A stretch of 64,000 bases of DNA from Rhodococcus sp. NBC_00297 (GTDB lineage: Bacteria > Actinomycetota > Actinomycetes > Mycobacteriales > Mycobacteriaceae). A model generated the notes under the pieces. That model saw only the letters and a program-made list of their open reading frames with translations, did not search any database and was not told the origin of the DNA. Below, piece after piece: positions 27,359-38,955 of this stretch. The stretch's first letter is position 1. The number at the start of each line of letters is the position of its first letter. Location: contig NZ_CP108041.1 of assembly GCF_036173065.1 (NCBI RefSeq), forward strand, positions 620,001-684,000. The letters run 5' to 3'. A program made the position numbers and the translations under genes.

Positions 27359-28843
27359 TCAGACGATCGACGCACGAGCCGACCGCAATCGGGCCAGCGT
27401 CAGCTCCCGGCCCAGCAGCACCATCGACTCGTACAGCGGTGGGCTGATGTGGGAACCGGTCACCGCCACGCGCACCGGCGCGAACGCCTTACGCGGCTTC
27501 AGCTCCATCTCGTCGATCAGCGCGACCTTGAGAGCCGACTCCAAGGCCTCCGCAGTCCACTCCGGTGCGCCCTCGACGGCGCTCACCGTCGCGTCCAGAA
27601 CGGGTGCCGCGTCGGCGCCCAGATGCTTGGCTGCCGAAGCCGGATCGACCGTGAACTCGTCGGCGGGGGCAAGCAGGAACTTCAGCAGTCCCCAGGCGTC
27701 GGACAGCACGACGATGCGCGTCTGCACCAGTTCCGCGGCCTCGGCGAACGCTGCGTCCGACACCCCGATCGGATGGCCGTGCGTCTCGAGATACGCCCGC
27801 AGGCGCGCGGCGAAGTCGGCCGGCTCGAGCAACCGGATGTGTTCGGCGTTGATGGCGTCGGCCTTCTTCTGGTCGAAGCGGGCCGGGTTCGAGTTGACCG
27901 TCGAGATGTCGAAGGCACCCACCATCTCGTCGAGCGAGAACACGTCCCGGTCCTCGGAGAATCCCCACCCGAGGAGAGCCAGGTAGTTCAGCAGACCTTC
28001 GGGGACGAACCCGCGCTCCCGGTGCAGGAAGAGATCGGCCTCGGGGTCGCGCTTCGACAACTTCTTGTTGCCCTGCCCCATCACGAACGGGAGGTGCCCG
28101 AACTGCGGAATGCGTTCTGCCACACCGATGCGCACGAGGGCTTCGTACAGCGCGATCTGACGCGGGGTCGAGGACAGCAGATCCTCACCGCGCAGGACGT
28201 GCGTGATCTTCATCAGCGCGTCGTCCACGGGGTTCACCAACGTGTACAGCGGGACACCGTTGCCGCGGGTGAGCGCGAAGTCGGGGACCGTGCCGGCGCG
28301 GAACGTCGTCTCGCCGCGCACGAGGTCGTTCCACGACAGATCGTGATCGGGCATACGCAACCGGACGACGGGCTTGCGTCCCTCGGCGCGGAAGGCCTCC
28401 CGCTGCTCGTCGGTCAGCGTGCGGTCGTGATTGTCGAAGCCCAACTTCGGATCCCGGCCGGCCGCGAGATGCCGCGCCTCCACCTCCTCCGGTGTGGAGA
28501 AGCTCTCGTACGCCTCCCCCGCGTCGACGAGCTGCTGCACCACGGCGAGGTGCTGATCGCGGCGCAACGACTGCCGGTACGGCTCGTACGGCCCACCGAC
28601 CTCGGGACCCTCGTCCCAGTCGAGTCCGAGCCACCGCAGTGCGTCGAGCAGCGCCTGGTACGACTCCTGGGAATCACGTGCGGCGTCGGTGTCCTCGATG
28701 CGGAACACGAATGCGCCGCCGTGATGGCGGGCGAACGCCCAGTTGAACAGCGCCGTGCGCACCAGCCCGACGTGCGGGGTTCCGGTGGGCGACGGGCAGA
28801 ACCGGACGCGGACGTCGGATGCGGGAATGCTCGCGGCGGTCAC
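27359..28843 (-). CDS. gltX: Glutamyl-tRNA synthetase
   Basis: Class I synthetase of 494 residues. The HIGH-type motif is [18 protein letters not shown] (HVGL at 24-27). KLSKR at 261-265 is the second ATP loop, and the alpha-helical anticodon-binding domain follows ([20 protein letters not shown]). With GatCAB encoded 12 kb away it is expected to be non-discriminating and to charge both tRNA-Glu and tRNA-Gln. The GTG at 28843 overlaps the FAH gene stop by 4 bp. Confidence 0.97.
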   Translation of the reverse strand: MTAASIPASDVRVRFCPSPTGTPHVGLVRTALFNWAFARHHGGAFVFRIEDTDAARDSQESYQALLDALRWLGLDWDEGPEVGGPYEPYRQSLRRDQHLAVVQQLVDAGEAYESFSTPEEVEARHLAAGRDPKLGFDNHDRTLTDEQREAFRAEGRKPVVRLRMPDHDLSWNDLVRGETTFRAGTVPDFALTRGNGVPLYTLVNPVDDALMKITHVLRGEDLLSSTPRQIALYEALVRIGVAERIPQFGHLPFVMGQGNKKLSKRDPEADLFLHRERGFVPEGLLNYLALLGWGFSEDRDVFSLDEMVGAFDISTVNSNPARFDQKKADAINAEHIRLLEPADFAARLRAYLETHGHPIGVSDAAFAEAAELVQTRIVVLSDAWGLLKFLLAPADEFTVDPASAAKHLGADAAPVLDATVSAVEGAPEWTAEALESALKVALIDEMELKPRKAFAPVRVAVTGSHISPPLYESMVLLGRELTLARLRSARASIV

Positions 28844-29610
28844 TTGTCCACCACCGGATTGGTCAGCGTGCCGATGCCCTCGATCTCGACGGACACGCTC
28901 TCGCCCGCCACGATCGGCCCCACGCCTTCCGGGGTGCCGGTCAGGATGACGTCACCGGGAAGCAGCGTCATCACCGACGAGATCCACTCGATGATCTTCG
29001 GCACGTCGTGCAGCAGGAGCGACGTACGGCTGTTCTGCTTCACCGCGCCGTCCACCGTGGTGGTCACAGCGAGATCCGAGGCGTCGAGCGAGGTCTCGAT
29101 CCACGGGCCGAGTGGGCAGAAGGTGTCGTAACCCTTGGCGCGGGTCCACTGACCGTCGTGGCGCTGGTTGTCGCGGGCCGTAACGTCGTTCGCAACGGTG
29201 TAGCCGAGCACCACGTCGAGAGCGCGTGCTGCCGGAACGTCCTTGCACGGACGGCCGATGACCACCGCGAGCTCACCTTCGAAGTGGACCTCGGACGACG
29301 TCGGCGGACGCACGATGTTCGCACCGGGTCCGACGATGGACGTGTTGGGCTTGATGAAGATGACCGGGTCCTCGGGTGCGTCCGAGCCCATCTCCGCGGC
29401 GTGCGCCGCGTAGTTCTTGCCGATGCAGATCACCTTGCTGGCCAGAATGGGCGCCAGCAGGCGGACATCGGCCAGGGACCAGCTCCGGCCGGTGAAGGTG
29501 GGTGTGCCGAAGGGATGTTCCGCGATCTCTCGCGCCGTCCTCTCGTCTCCGTCGCCTTCGATGGCGACGAATGCAACACCGTCGGGACTCGCTACTCGAC
29601 CAAGACGCAT
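28840..29610 (-). CDS. Fumarylacetoacetate hydrolase (FAH) family protein
   Basis: FAH-fold metal enzyme of 256 residues, Rv2993c-like. [16 protein letters not shown] near residue 60 starts the domain. The metal ligands are in [11 protein letters not shown] and in the following aspartate region ([14 protein letters not shown]). [16 protein letters not shown] and the C-terminal [15 protein letters not shown] are strongly conserved. The group covers 2-hydroxyhepta-2,4-diene-dioate isomerases, acylpyruvases and oxaloacetate decarboxylases; the exact reaction is not evident. Upstream partner of gltX (4-bp overlap), divergent from an MFS gene. Confidence 0.92.
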   Translation of the reverse strand: MRLGRVASPDGVAFVAIEGDGDERTAREIAEHPFGTPTFTGRSWSLADVRLLAPILASKVICIGKNYAAHAAEMGSDAPEDPVIFIKPNTSIVGPGANIVRPPTSSEVHFEGELAVVIGRPCKDVPAARALDVVLGYTVANDVTARDNQRHDGQWTRAKGYDTFCPLGPWIETSLDASDLAVTTTVDGAVKQNSRTSLLLHDVPKIIEWISSVMTLLPGDVILTGTPEGVGPIVAGESVSVEIEGIGTLTNPVVDK

Positions 29611-29741
29611 GGCGGAAGTCTATCGAGCGGCGTCGAGCGGACACCGGCGGGCGACGAACGACGATCACCTACGGGGTAGCATCGGCGACCGGGAGTTCAA
29701 CAGGCGAGAATGTTGTCCCACATAGTGAGAACGGAGCCGGT

Positions 29742-30947
29742 ATGAGTCGCGTCCAGCGCTACACCACGTCCACGGCGGGTCGGTGGGCGATGCTCGTGAT
29801 CGGCATGCTCGCGACGGCCTCCACGGCACTGCTTCTGAACGGCGCCGCCTTCCTCATCCCCGCACTTCGGGATCAGCGCGGACTCTCGCTCGCGTCGGCG
29901 GGTCTGGTCGTGGCGATGCCGACGGCCGGCATCGTCCTGACGCTGTTCGCGTGGGGCGCCGTCGTCGACCGCGTGGGCGAACGGCGATCCCTGATCGCTG
30001 GTTCCGTGCTGACGTCGATGGCCGCCTTCTGCGCCGCCGCGACGGAATCCACGGTGGCGCTGGCCGTCTTCCTGCTGCTCGGCGGCATGGCCGCCGCCAG
30101 CGTGAACTCCGCCACCGGACGCGTGGTGGTGGGGTGGTTCCCTCCCCACCGCCGCGGCCTGTCGATGGGCATCCGGCAGATGTCACTCCCTCTCGGAGTC
30201 GCACTGTCCGCGTTGCTGATTCCCGGTATCGCCAGCGATCACGGAGTGGGAACCGCGATGCTCCTTCCCGCGGTCGCGTCCGCCCTCTCCGCTCTCGCCT
30301 GCCTCGTCGGTGTGTTCGATCCGCCGCGGCCCTCCCGATCGGCCGCCTCGAGTGCCGATCTCCTCGCGAACCCCTACCGCGGGCGTCGCGATCTCTGGCG
30401 CATACACGGTGCGTCGGTCGCGCTGGTGGTGCCGCAGTACGTGGTGTGGACGTTCGCCCTCGTCTGGCTCGTGGACCAACGGGCCTGGTCCCCGGAGGCC
30501 GCCGGTGTCCTGATCACCGTCTCGCAAATTCTCGGAGCGGGAGGACGCATCGCCGCCGGCGCAGTGTCGGACCGGGTGGGCAGCAGACTCGGACCGATGC
30601 GGTGGGTCTCCGTCGGCGTCGTGGCCGTGATGGCCGCGCTGGCGATCGCGGACGCCGCGGGCCTCGCGGTATCGGTGGTGATACTCGTGGTCGCGTCGGT
30701 GGCGACGGTGTCACCCAACGGGCTCGCATTCACCGCCGTGGCCGAGCGGGCGGGTCCGTTCTGGAGCGGGCGAGCACTCGGCGCGCAGAACACCAGTCAG
30801 TTCATCGCCGCGTCGGCGGTTCCCCCGGTGTTCGGCGCACTGATCACGCACACGTCGTACGCGGTGGCGTTCGGGGTGTCCGCGGCGATCGCGCTTCTCG
30901 CGGTACCGACCATTCCGCGAGAAGCGCGAGACCGACTACACCAGTGA
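29742..30947 (+). CDS. MFS transporter
   Basis: Twelve-helix major facilitator of 401 residues, similar in position to Rv2994. Helix 1 is [24 protein letters not shown]. The loop 2-3 motif is [16 protein letters not shown] and the loop 8-9 motif is [11 protein letters not shown]. The ATG at 29742 follows ACGGAG. The open frame before it crosses the FAH promoter and is not coding. The last 12 bp overlap the end of convergent leuB. Substrate unknown; probably an exporter or anion transporter. Confidence 0.9.
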   Translation: MSRVQRYTTSTAGRWAMLVIGMLATASTALLLNGAAFLIPALRDQRGLSLASAGLVVAMPTAGIVLTLFAWGAVVDRVGERRSLIAGSVLTSMAAFCAAATESTVALAVFLLLGGMAAASVNSATGRVVVGWFPPHRRGLSMGIRQMSLPLGVALSALLIPGIASDHGVGTAMLLPAVASALSALACLVGVFDPPRPSRSAASSADLLANPYRGRRDLWRIHGASVALVVPQYVVWTFALVWLVDQRAWSPEAAGVLITVSQILGAGGRIAAGAVSDRVGSRLGPMRWVSVGVVAVMAALAIADAAGLAVSVVILVVASVATVSPNGLAFTAVAERAGPFWSGRALGAQNTSQFIAASAVPPVFGALITHTSYAVAFGVSAAIALLAVPTIPREARDRLHQ

Positions 30948-31949
30948 GGCGATCCGATCGCCGATCGTCGCGGTCGTGCCCGGATCCCCGGCGGTGCGCG
31001 TCGCCAGGTCCTGCGCGACGGCGGACTCGACGCGCGCCGCCGCCTCGGTCTCGCCGAGATGTGCGAGGAGGAGCGACACCGACAGGATGGCGGCCGTCGG
31101 ATCGGCGATTCCCTTGCCGGCGATGTCCGGCGCACTGCCGTGCACGGGCTCGAACATGCTCGGATTCGTCCGCGTCGCATCGATGTTCGCGCTCGCGGCC
31201 AGACCGATACCACCGGCGACCGCGGCCGCGAGATCGGTGATGATGTCGCCGAAGAGATTGTCGGTGACGATCACGTCGAAGCGGCCCGGGTCGGTCACCA
31301 GGTGGATCGTCGCCGCGTCGATGTGCTGGTACGCCACCTCGACGTCGGGGAACTCGGCGGCGACCTCGTCGACCGTCCGCTTCCACAGCGATCCCGCGAA
31401 CCCCAGCACGTTCGTCTTGTGCAGCAGGGTCACGTGCTTGCGACGACCCATCGCTCGCGCGAAGCCGTCACGGACCACGCGCTCCACACCGAACCGCGTG
31501 TTGAGGCTGACCTCGGTGGCGACCTCGTGCGGAGTGCCGACGCGGATGGCGCCGCCGTTGCCCGTGTACGGGCCCTCGGTGCCCTCCCGCACGACGACGA
31601 TGTCGACCGGCTTGTTGCCCGCCAACGGACCGACGACACCCGGGTACAGCTTGGACGGGCGCAGGTTGATGTGGTGATCCAGCGCGAATCGCGCGGTCAG
31701 CAACAATCCGCGCTCGAGCACACCGCTGGGCACCGACGGATCACCGATGGCGCCGAGCAGGATGGCGTCGTGGCCGCGGAGCTCCTCGAGAACCGACGGC
31801 GGCAGGATCTCTCCCGTCGCGTGATAGCGCCGTGCTCCCAGGTCGTACTCCGTGGTCTCCGCACCGGGCGCGACCACCTCGAGCACCTTGAGTGCCTCGG
31901 CCACCACCTCCGGTCCGATGCCGTCTCCGGCCACGACACCCAGCTTCAT
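30936..31949 (-). CDS. leuB: 3-isopropylmalate dehydrogenase
   Basis: NAD-dependent oxidative decarboxylation of 3-isopropylmalate (leucine synthesis), 337 residues. It opens [20 protein letters not shown] and contains [13 protein letters not shown] (substrate loop), [17 protein letters not shown] and [18 protein letters not shown] (metal and NAD sites). The ATG at 31949 follows GAGGGGA. Another ATG at 31976 overlaps the serA stop by one base but has no ribosome-binding site. It follows serA on the same strand. Confidence 0.96.
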   Translation of the reverse strand: MKLGVVAGDGIGPEVVAEALKVLEVVAPGAETTEYDLGARRYHATGEILPPSVLEELRGHDAILLGAIGDPSVPSGVLERGLLLTARFALDHHINLRPSKLYPGVVGPLAGNKPVDIVVVREGTEGPYTGNGGAIRVGTPHEVATEVSLNTRFGVERVVRDGFARAMGRRKHVTLLHKTNVLGFAGSLWKRTVDEVAAEFPDVEVAYQHIDAATIHLVTDPGRFDVIVTDNLFGDIITDLAAAVAGGIGLAASANIDATRTNPSMFEPVHGSAPDIAGKGIADPTAAILSVSLLLAHLGETEAAARVESAVAQDLATRTAGDPGTTATIGDRIASLV

Positions 31950-31975
31950 CGAAGTCCCCTCGTTCGGCGTCGACA

Positions 31976-33571
31976 TCAGGACAGGTCGACCAGCTCGATG
32001 GTCGTCGCGCCCACGGAGGCGGCGATGGCGTCCCGAATGTCCTGCGCCACATCACGATCGACGCGCAGCAGGATGGTGGCGCCACCGCCCTCCGCGTCCT
32101 GGCTGAGTGCCGCGGCGGCGATGTCGACACCGGCGTCGCCCAGGGCGGTGCCGATGCGTCCGAGCGAGCCGGGACGGTCGTCGTACGTCACGATGAGGTT
32201 TTTGCCCTCGGCGCGCAGATCGAAGTTGCGGCCGTTGATGTTGACGATCTTCTCCACGTGCTGGGGACCGGTGAGGGTGCCCGCGACGTTGACGACGGTC
32301 CCGTCGCCGTAGACCGCACGGACGTCGACGACGCTCCGGTGGTTGGGGCTCTCGCTGGCCTTGGTCACGTCGGCCGTGACACCACGCTCCTCGGCGAGCG
32401 ACGGTGCGTTGACGAAGGTGACCGCGTCCTCGATGACGGCGGAGAACAGTCCCCGCAGCGCCGACAGCTTGAGGATGTCGACGTCCTCGGACGCCAGCTC
32501 ACCGCGCACGTCGACGGACAGCGACGTCGGGAGCTCGTCCGACAGGGCACCCAGCAGGACGCCCTGCTTGCGCACGATGTCGAGCCACGGCGCGACCTCC
32601 TCGCCGACGGCACCGCCGGAGACGTTCACCGCGTCGGGCACGAACTCGCCGGCGAGGGCGAGCAGGACGGACTTGGCGACGTCGGTGCCGGCGCGGTCCT
32701 GGGCCTCGGTGGTCGAGGCACCGAGGTGCGGGGTGACGACGACCTGCGGGAGCTCGAACAGCGGGCTGTCGGTGCAGGGCTCGCTCGCGTAGACGTCGAT
32801 ACCCGCGGCGAAGACGTGGCCGCTGGTGATCGCGTCGGCGAGAGCCTGCTCGTCGACCAGTCCACCGCGGGCAGCGTTGACGACGATGACGCCCTTCTTG
32901 GTCCGAGCGAGCGCCTCCTTGCCGATCAGACCCTTCGTCTCGGGGGTCTTCGGCAGGTGCACGGAGAACATGTCGGCGCGCTCGAGAAGCTCGTCGAGGC
33001 TGACCAGCTCGATACCGAGCTGCGCGGCACGAGCCGGCGAGACGTAGGGGTCGTACGCGATGATGTGCGTCTCGAACGCGGCGAGACGCTGCGCGAAGAG
33101 CTGACCGATACGGCCGAGCCCGACCACGCCGACGGTCTTGCCGAAGATCTCGACGCCGTTGAACTTGCTGCGCTTCCACTCGTGCTGACGCAGTGTGGCG
33201 TCGGCGGCGGGGATCTGGCGAGCAGCCGAGAGCAGGAGCGTCACCGCGTGTTCGGCAGCGGTGTGGATGTTGGACGTGGGGGCGTTGACGACGAGCACGC
33301 CGCGCTCGGTGGCTGCGGGGACGTCGACGTTGTCCAGGCCGACGCCGGCGCGGGCGACGATCTTGAGCTTGGTACCGGCAGCGAGCACCTCGGCATCGAC
33401 CGTGGTCGCGGAGCGGACCAGGATGGCGTCGGCATCGGGGACCGCGGCGAGGAGGGCCGGACGATCCGGACCGTCCACCCACCGGACCTCGACTCCGTCG
33501 CCGAGAGCCTCGACGGTGGACTGCGCAAGTTTGTCGGCGATGAGGACGACGGGGCGGCCTGGCTGGCTCAC
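31976..33571 (-). CDS. serA: D-3-phosphoglycerate dehydrogenase
   Basis: First step of serine synthesis, 531 residues: the long actinobacterial form. The NAD domain has [14 protein letters not shown] near residue 150. [13 protein letters not shown] and [16 protein letters not shown] hold the catalytic Arg/Glu/His region. After residue 320 come an allosteric substrate-binding domain and a C-terminal ACT domain ([20 protein letters not shown]), which bring serine feedback control in the M. tuberculosis homologue. GTG start at 33571. leuB follows on the same strand. Confidence 0.97.
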   Translation of the reverse strand: MSQPGRPVVLIADKLAQSTVEALGDGVEVRWVDGPDRPALLAAVPDADAILVRSATTVDAEVLAAGTKLKIVARAGVGLDNVDVPAATERGVLVVNAPTSNIHTAAEHAVTLLLSAARQIPAADATLRQHEWKRSKFNGVEIFGKTVGVVGLGRIGQLFAQRLAAFETHIIAYDPYVSPARAAQLGIELVSLDELLERADMFSVHLPKTPETKGLIGKEALARTKKGVIVVNAARGGLVDEQALADAITSGHVFAAGIDVYASEPCTDSPLFELPQVVVTPHLGASTTEAQDRAGTDVAKSVLLALAGEFVPDAVNVSGGAVGEEVAPWLDIVRKQGVLLGALSDELPTSLSVDVRGELASEDVDILKLSALRGLFSAVIEDAVTFVNAPSLAEERGVTADVTKASESPNHRSVVDVRAVYGDGTVVNVAGTLTGPQHVEKIVNINGRNFDLRAEGKNLIVTYDDRPGSLGRIGTALGDAGVDIAAAALSQDAEGGGATILLRVDRDVAQDIRDAIAASVGATTIELVDLS

Positions 33572-33662
33572 GTGGAGAACTCCCTGATCAGGTGACGGAG
33601 AAGAGGTGTGGTTCCGGATTCGTGCGGGCGTCAGCCTAGTGGCCGAGCCGCGACCCGACGCA

Positions 33663-33699
33663 GGGCACCCGAGGTCGAGGAACTCGACCGCGGGTGCCC
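33663..33699 (-). terminator. Terminator after ilvC
   Basis: GGGCACCCG (33663-33671) pairs with CGGGTGCCC (33691-33699), enclosing GGTCGAG/CTCGACC with a GAA loop and one A-G mismatch. It begins about 20 bases past the ilvC stop in the minus direction. Confidence 0.75.
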
Positions 33700-33718
33700 C
33701 GTGTCAGGAATGCGAGAG

Positions 33719-34744
<1,026 letters not shown>

Positions 34745-34799
34745 CTACATCTGTCCCGGTCGCATGTGACCGGGTAATCGAAACTACTGGGTTGGGTGA

Positions 34800-35303
34800 C
34801 TAGCGGGACGCGGTGATGGACTTTGGTCCACGACCCACCGCGACGACGCCGGACTGGACGATCTCGCGAACACCGTACGGGTCGAGCATCCGGAGCAACG
34901 CCTCGAGCTTCGAGCGGGTACCGGTCGCCTCGACGGTGACTGCCTCCGGCGAGACGTCGATCACCTTGGCGCGGAACAGGTTCACCGTCTCGATGACCTC
35001 GCTCCGCACGCTCGCGTCGGCGCGGACCTTGATGAGCACGAGCTCACGGGCGACCGACGAATCGGCTTCCTGCTCGACGATCTTGATGACGTTGACGAGC
35101 TTGTTCAGCTGCTTCGTCACCTGCTCGAGCGGGAACTCGTCGACCGTGACGACGATGGTCATGCGCGAGATCTCGGGAACCTCGGTGCCGCCCACCGCGA
35201 GGGAGGCGATGTTGAATCCGCGGCGCGAGAACAGCGACGCCACGCGTGCGAGCACGCCCGGCTTGTCCTCGACGAGCACGCTCAGGGTGTGACTGGTGCT
35301 CAC
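34800..35303 (-). CDS. ilvN: Acetolactate synthase small (regulatory) subunit
   Basis: Regulatory partner of IlvB conferring valine feedback inhibition. The protein has 167 residues: an N-terminal ACT domain ([27 protein letters not shown]) and a second ACT-like half ([20 protein letters not shown]). The GTG at 35303 overlaps the ilvB stop by 4 bp. The longer frame upstream lies inside ilvB and is rejected. Confidence 0.97.
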   Translation of the reverse strand: MSTSHTLSVLVEDKPGVLARVASLFSRRGFNIASLAVGGTEVPEISRMTIVVTVDEFPLEQVTKQLNKLVNVIKIVEQEADSSVARELVLIKVRADASVRSEVIETVNLFRAKVIDVSPEAVTVEATGTRSKLEALLRMLDPYGVREIVQSGVVAVGRGPKSITASR

Positions 35304-37228
35304 AGGTCGATGCCTTTCGAATTCGCGCCCTGGGCCGCCTCGGTGACGTCGCCGACCGAGCCGGGCTCCTGCGCCGCTTCCTCGTCGTTGTCGAACAGAG
35401 GACGGATGCCGCGGGCGGCCATGATCTCGGAGTTGCCGGTGCCCGCAGCGACCATCGGCCACACCTGGGCGTCCTTGCCGACGATGAAGTCGATGACGAC
35501 CGGGCGATCGTTGATCGCACGCGCCTGCGCGATCACCGCGTCGACGTCCTCCTCACGCTCGCACCGCAGTCCGACGCATCCCAGCGCCTCGGCGAGCTTG
35601 AGGAAGTCGGGGATGCGGACGGCGCCGTGCGTGCCGAGCTCGGTGTTGGAGTAGCGCTCCTCGTAGAAGAGCGTCTGCCACTGCCGCACCATGCCGAGGT
35701 TGCCGTTGTTGATGACGGCGACCTTGATCGGGATGCCCTCGACCGCACAGGTCGCGAGCTCCTGGTTGGTCATCTGGAAGCAGCCGTCACCGTCGATGGC
35801 CCAGACCTCGGTGTCGGGCAGACCCATCTTGGCGCCCATCGCGGCCGGGACCGCGTAGCCCATCGTGCCGAGTCCACCCGAGTTGAGCCACGTCCGCGGC
35901 TTCTCGTAACTGATGAACTGAGCGGCCCACATCTGGTGCTGTCCGACCCCGGCGCAGTAGATCGCGTCGGGTCCGGCGAACTTGCCGATCGACTGGATCA
36001 CGAACTCAGGCGACATCGCACCGTCCGACGGACGGTCGTAGCTCAGCGGGTAGGTGCGCCGCACGTTGTCGAGGTAGGTCCACCAGTCGGCGAGATCCAG
36101 CGCGGTGCCGGTGGCCTGGTCCGCGCGGATCGCCTCGATCAGCTCGACGATGACCTCGCGGCAGTCACCCACGATCGGCACGTCGGCGAACCGGTTCTTG
36201 CCGATCTCGGCGGGATCGATGTCGGCGTGGACCACCTTCGCCTCGGGGGCGAACGAGTCGAGCTGCCCGGTCACGCGGTCGTCGAAACGAGCGCCGAGCG
36301 TGATGAGCAGATCGCTCTTCTGCAGTGCGGCGACCGCGGCGACCGTTCCGTGCATGCCGGGCATGCCGAGGTTCAGGTCGTGGCTGTCCGGGAAGACGCC
36401 CCGCGCCATCAGTGTCGTCACGACGGGGATGCCGGTGAGCTCCGCCAGCTCGAGGAGCTCGGGCGACGAGTTCGACTTGATGATGCCGCCGCCGCAGTAC
36501 AGCACCGGCTTCTTCGCTGCCGCGATGAGCCGCGCGGCCTCACGCACCTGCTTGCCGTGCGGCTTCGTCACCGGGCGGTAGCCCGGCAGCTTCATCTCCG
36601 GCGGCCACGAGAAGGTGGTCTGCGCCTGCAGGACGTCCTTCGGGATGTCGACGAGCACCGCGCCCGGTCGTCCGGAGGACGCCAGGTAGAAGGCCTCGGC
36701 GATCATGCGCGGGATGTCGAGCGGGTCGGTGATGAGGAAGTTGTGCTTGGTGACGGGCATCGTGATGCCCGAGATGTCGGCTTCCTGGAAGGCGTCGGTA
36801 CCGATCAGCGCGCGGCCGACCTGTCCGGTGATGGCGACGACCGGGACGGAGTCCATCTGCGCATCGGCCAGCGGCGTCACCAGGTTGGTGGCGCCGGGAC
36901 CGGACGTCGCGATGCACACGCCGACGCGGCCGGTGGCCTGCGCGTAGCCGGTGGCGGCGTGGCCGGCACCCTGCTCGTGTCGCACCAGCACGTGCCGGAC
37001 CTTCGCCGAGTCGAGCAGCGGATCGTAGACGGGAAGTACGGCACCACCGGGAATGCCGAAGACGACGTCGACCTCGAGCTCCTCGAGTGCGCGGACGACG
37101 GACTTCGCTCCGGTCACGCGCTCGGGCGCGAGGGGACGACGCTGCGGCGTCGCGGACGGAGTGGGACGATCGGCGGCGGGCGGAGCCTTGCGTGGTGCCG
37201 GGCCGGGCCGGGCGGTGGGTGCGCTCAC
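35300..37228 (-). CDS. ilvB: Acetolactate synthase large subunit
   Basis: Thiamine-diphosphate enzyme joining two pyruvates (or pyruvate and 2-oxobutyrate) at the head of branched-chain amino acid synthesis. The protein has 642 residues. A Pro/Ala-rich N-terminus of about 35 residues precedes the Pyr domain, which holds the catalytic glutamate in [16 protein letters not shown]. The central FAD domain has [14 protein letters not shown], and the PP domain has the [14 protein letters not shown] ... [12 protein letters not shown] motif. GTG start at 37228. Expression is probably controlled by the leader-peptide attenuator just upstream. Confidence 0.98.
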   Translation of the reverse strand: MSAPTARPGPAPRKAPPAADRPTPSATPQRRPLAPERVTGAKSVVRALEELEVDVVFGIPGGAVLPVYDPLLDSAKVRHVLVRHEQGAGHAATGYAQATGRVGVCIATSGPGATNLVTPLADAQMDSVPVVAITGQVGRALIGTDAFQEADISGITMPVTKHNFLITDPLDIPRMIAEAFYLASSGRPGAVLVDIPKDVLQAQTTFSWPPEMKLPGYRPVTKPHGKQVREAARLIAAAKKPVLYCGGGIIKSNSSPELLELAELTGIPVVTTLMARGVFPDSHDLNLGMPGMHGTVAAVAALQKSDLLITLGARFDDRVTGQLDSFAPEAKVVHADIDPAEIGKNRFADVPIVGDCREVIVELIEAIRADQATGTALDLADWWTYLDNVRRTYPLSYDRPSDGAMSPEFVIQSIGKFAGPDAIYCAGVGQHQMWAAQFISYEKPRTWLNSGGLGTMGYAVPAAMGAKMGLPDTEVWAIDGDGCFQMTNQELATCAVEGIPIKVAVINNGNLGMVRQWQTLFYEERYSNTELGTHGAVRIPDFLKLAEALGCVGLRCEREEDVDAVIAQARAINDRPVVIDFIVGKDAQVWPMVAAGTGNSEIMAARGIRPLFDNDEEAAQEPGSVGDVTEAAQGANSKGIDL

Positions 37229-37259
37229 TGGTGCTTCCTTAGAACTTCATCCGGGCAAG

Positions 37260-37293
37260 AAAAAACCCTCGCCAGCAGATGCTGTACGAGGGT
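37260..37293 (-). terminator. Attenuator terminator in the ilvB leader
   Basis: On the minus strand ACCCTCG (37293-37287) pairs with CGAGGGT (37271-37265) around an inner CAGCA/TGCTG stem, immediately followed by a run of six Ts. This is a textbook intrinsic terminator, and it ends about 30 bases before the ilvB start. An upstream ACGACGCGCC segment can pair with GGCGCGTCGT inside the leader-peptide coding sequence, giving alternative folds. Confidence 0.85.
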
Positions 37294-37327
37294 GGCGCGT
37301 CGTGGCTGAGCGTGAAGACGTTTCGGC

Positions 37328-37375
37328 TCAGGCGACGACGCGCCTGCCGATTACGAGGAACTCTTCACGCTTCAC
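37328..37375 (-). CDS. ilvB leader peptide (attenuation)
   Basis: Fifteen-codon open frame starting GTG at 37375 and ending TGA at 37328. It encodes MKREEFLVIGRRVVA, with Leu-Val-Ile in a row and a later Val-Val pair. It lies between the ilv promoter region and the attenuator hairpin. When charged Leu/Val/Ile tRNA is scarce the ribosome should stall here, favour the antiterminator fold and allow transcription of ilvBNC. Similar leaders are known upstream of actinobacterial ilv operons. A clear Shine-Dalgarno is not obvious, so it may be leaderless. Confidence 0.75.
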   Translation of the reverse strand: MKREEFLVIGRRVVA

Positions 37376-37426
37376 GCGTGTGACGTTAGGCGCGTGATGC
37401 GGTGCCAGTCAAACTTACCGAACTCG

Positions 37427-37456
37427 TTGTCCCATTATGTGGGATGGCGTTATGCA
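37427..37456 (+). promoter_or_regulatory. Possible promoter of the PH-domain gene
   Basis: TTGTCC (37427-37432), an 18-base spacer and TATGCA (37451-37456). Transcription would begin near 37463, which supports the GTG at 37473 rather than ATG codons further upstream as the start. Confidence 0.4.
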
Positions 37457-37472
37457 GTGCGAAGATGGAGGG

Positions 37473-37994
37473 GTGTCGTCTTCGCAGCAGTCCGAACCAC
37501 CGGTGACAGTCTCCCATACCGAGAGCCCCACTTCCGACGCCTCCCCCGCGGCCCCCACGGTGTTCCGCATCCCGGCCCTGGCGCTGTCCGGCGTGGCGCT
37601 GTTCCTGTTCGGGGTCACGTTCCCCGTGGTCGGGGCGCCGGAGCTCTTCGGGTGGATGCTCGCGCTCCCGGTCCTGCTGGGGTACTGGATCATCCGCGTC
37701 CGGACCACCGTCACTCCGGAGCGGTTCGTCTCGCGCAGGGCGTTCCGTTCCACCACGGTGCCGTGGTCGTCCGTGACGGGACTGCTGTTCCCGAAGCTCG
37801 GGTGGGGCAAGGCGACCCTTGAGGACGGCTCGACCGTCCGGATGCCGGGCGTGACCGTCGACAAGCTCCCGCTTCTGTCCGCGGCGAGCGGCGGCGCGGT
37901 GCCGGATCCGTCGCCGGTCGAGGAGCCCGCTCAGGACGAGCCGGTCGAGGCCGAGTCCGCCGTCGAGCAGGACGAGGCCGAACCGCGGGCCTGA
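37473..37994 (+). CDS. PH-domain membrane protein (Cfp6-like)
   Basis: Small membrane protein of about 173 residues, similar in position and sequence type to Rv3004 (low-molecular-weight antigen 6). Two transmembrane helices (about residues 30-80) precede a bacterial PH-like domain (TVTPERFVSRRAFRSTTVPWSSVTGLLF, WGKATLEDGSTVRMPGV). A Glu/Pro-rich tail ends it. The start is uncertain: ATG codons at 37437 and 37452 are in frame, but the promoter-like elements favour the GTG at 37473. Function unknown. It converges on the DoxX gene. Confidence 0.8.
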   Translation: MSSSQQSEPPVTVSHTESPTSDASPAAPTVFRIPALALSGVALFLFGVTFPVVGAPELFGWMLALPVLLGYWIIRVRTTVTPERFVSRRAFRSTTVPWSSVTGLLFPKLGWGKATLEDGSTVRMPGVTVDKLPLLSAASGGAVPDPSPVEEPAQDEPVEAESAVEQDEAEPRA

Positions 37995-37998
37995 ACGA

Positions 37999-38048
37999 CC
38001 ACAACTCGGCCGGATCGACGGAATCCCGTCGATCCGGCCGAGTTGTGG
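37999..38048. terminator. Bidirectional terminator, 23-bp perfect stem
   Basis: Bases 37999-38021 (starting CCACAACTCGGCC) and 38026-38048 are exact reverse complements around a 4-base AATC loop. They lie between the convergent PH-domain and DoxX genes. Confidence 0.85.
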
Positions 38049-38063
38049 ACGGTGACGCACGGA

Positions 38064-38897
38064 TCAGGCGAAGGGGTCGGCGCCGTTCAGGAAGATCCAC
38101 AGCGCTGCAGCACCGCCGATGCCGATGGCCAACGCGAGGAACGACCCGATGAAGGGGCGGCGCGCCCATCCACGTCCGCCGTCCACGGCGATCCGTCCGG
38201 GGCCCGTGAGGATGATGGACGCCGACGCCAGCACCAGCAGCGTCTCGTACTCGACACCTGCAGGGGCGAAGAACTGCAACCCCGGCTCGCCGACCTGACG
38301 CACGAGCCAGGCGTTGATCATGACGGCGAGGACTGCGGCACCCGCGAGAGGCGTGGCCAGGCCGAGGATCAGCAGCGCACCGCCGGCGACCTCGCCGACC
38401 GCACCGAGAATGGACAGCAGACGTGCCTGGTCGTAGCCGGACCCGGCGACGATCTCCTGGAAGCCCGAGAGCCCGGGACCGTCGAACCATCCCGTGAGCT
38501 TCTGCAGACCGTGCACCAGCACGATCGCGCCGACGCTCACGCGCAGGATCAGCAGTCCGAGATCGAGCGTGCCGCGACGCTCCGGGACCACCTCGGGCCG
38601 CACCTCGGCCGGGGTCGCCGTGCGATCGGTTCCTGCCACCGGGATCGCGCGCGTCGCGCTGTCGTCGTAGGCCGGTTCGGTGCGACCCGCCGTCGTCGTG
38701 TCACCGGGGTAACCGGTGAGCTTCTCGGTGGGATGCGCGGTACGCGACCGGTCGGCGTCGAGTTCGTCGTCGGTGCGCGGGAGCTGTGCTCCGCTGCCCC
38801 CGCCTATCCGCTCGGTCGGCTGGTCGTAGGGACTCGCCGCCGGCTCGTAACCGGACGGGGAACGGCCTGTGTCATCGGACTTCTCACTCACGTGCAT
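38064..38897 (-). CDS. DoxX family membrane protein
   Basis: Protein of about 277 residues. An acidic, disordered N-terminal 120 residues is followed by four transmembrane helices with the DoxX pattern (LGLLILRVSVGAIVLVHGLQKL, GAVGEVAGGALLILGLATPL, AAVLAVMINAWLVRQ). It matches Rv3005c (MRC complex component in mycobacteria, linked to superoxide resistance through SodA and SseA). ATG at 38897 taken; a GTG two codons later is possible. Divergent from the lipoprotein gene across 58 bp. Confidence 0.88.
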   Translation of the reverse strand: MHVSEKSDDTGRSPSGYEPAASPYDQPTERIGGGSGAQLPRTDDELDADRSRTAHPTEKLTGYPGDTTTAGRTEPAYDDSATRAIPVAGTDRTATPAEVRPEVVPERRGTLDLGLLILRVSVGAIVLVHGLQKLTGWFDGPGLSGFQEIVAGSGYDQARLLSILGAVGEVAGGALLILGLATPLAGAAVLAVMINAWLVRQVGEPGLQFFAPAGVEYETLLVLASASIILTGPGRIAVDGGRGWARRPFIGSFLALAIGIGGAAALWIFLNGADPFA

Positions 38898-38955
38898 CAG
38901 CGTAGATGCGGCGGGCCCGTTCCCGGCGCAGGCGCGACCCGTACCGTGGGATCTC

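Noticed and set aside
26501..29131. An 876-codon plus-strand open frame
   Set aside because: It runs antisense across yihY, gltX and the FAH gene, which are clear proteins. Long antisense frames are expected at this GC content.
30948..31980. ATG at 31976 as the leuB start
   Set aside because: It would add nine atypical residues and lacks a ribosome-binding site. The ATG at 31949 has GAGGGGA and the family opening [13 protein letters not shown].
37437..37472. Upstream ATG codons as the start of the PH-domain protein
   Set aside because: They lie within or before the predicted promoter and have no good ribosome-binding site. The GTG at 37473 is preferred, with moderate certainty.
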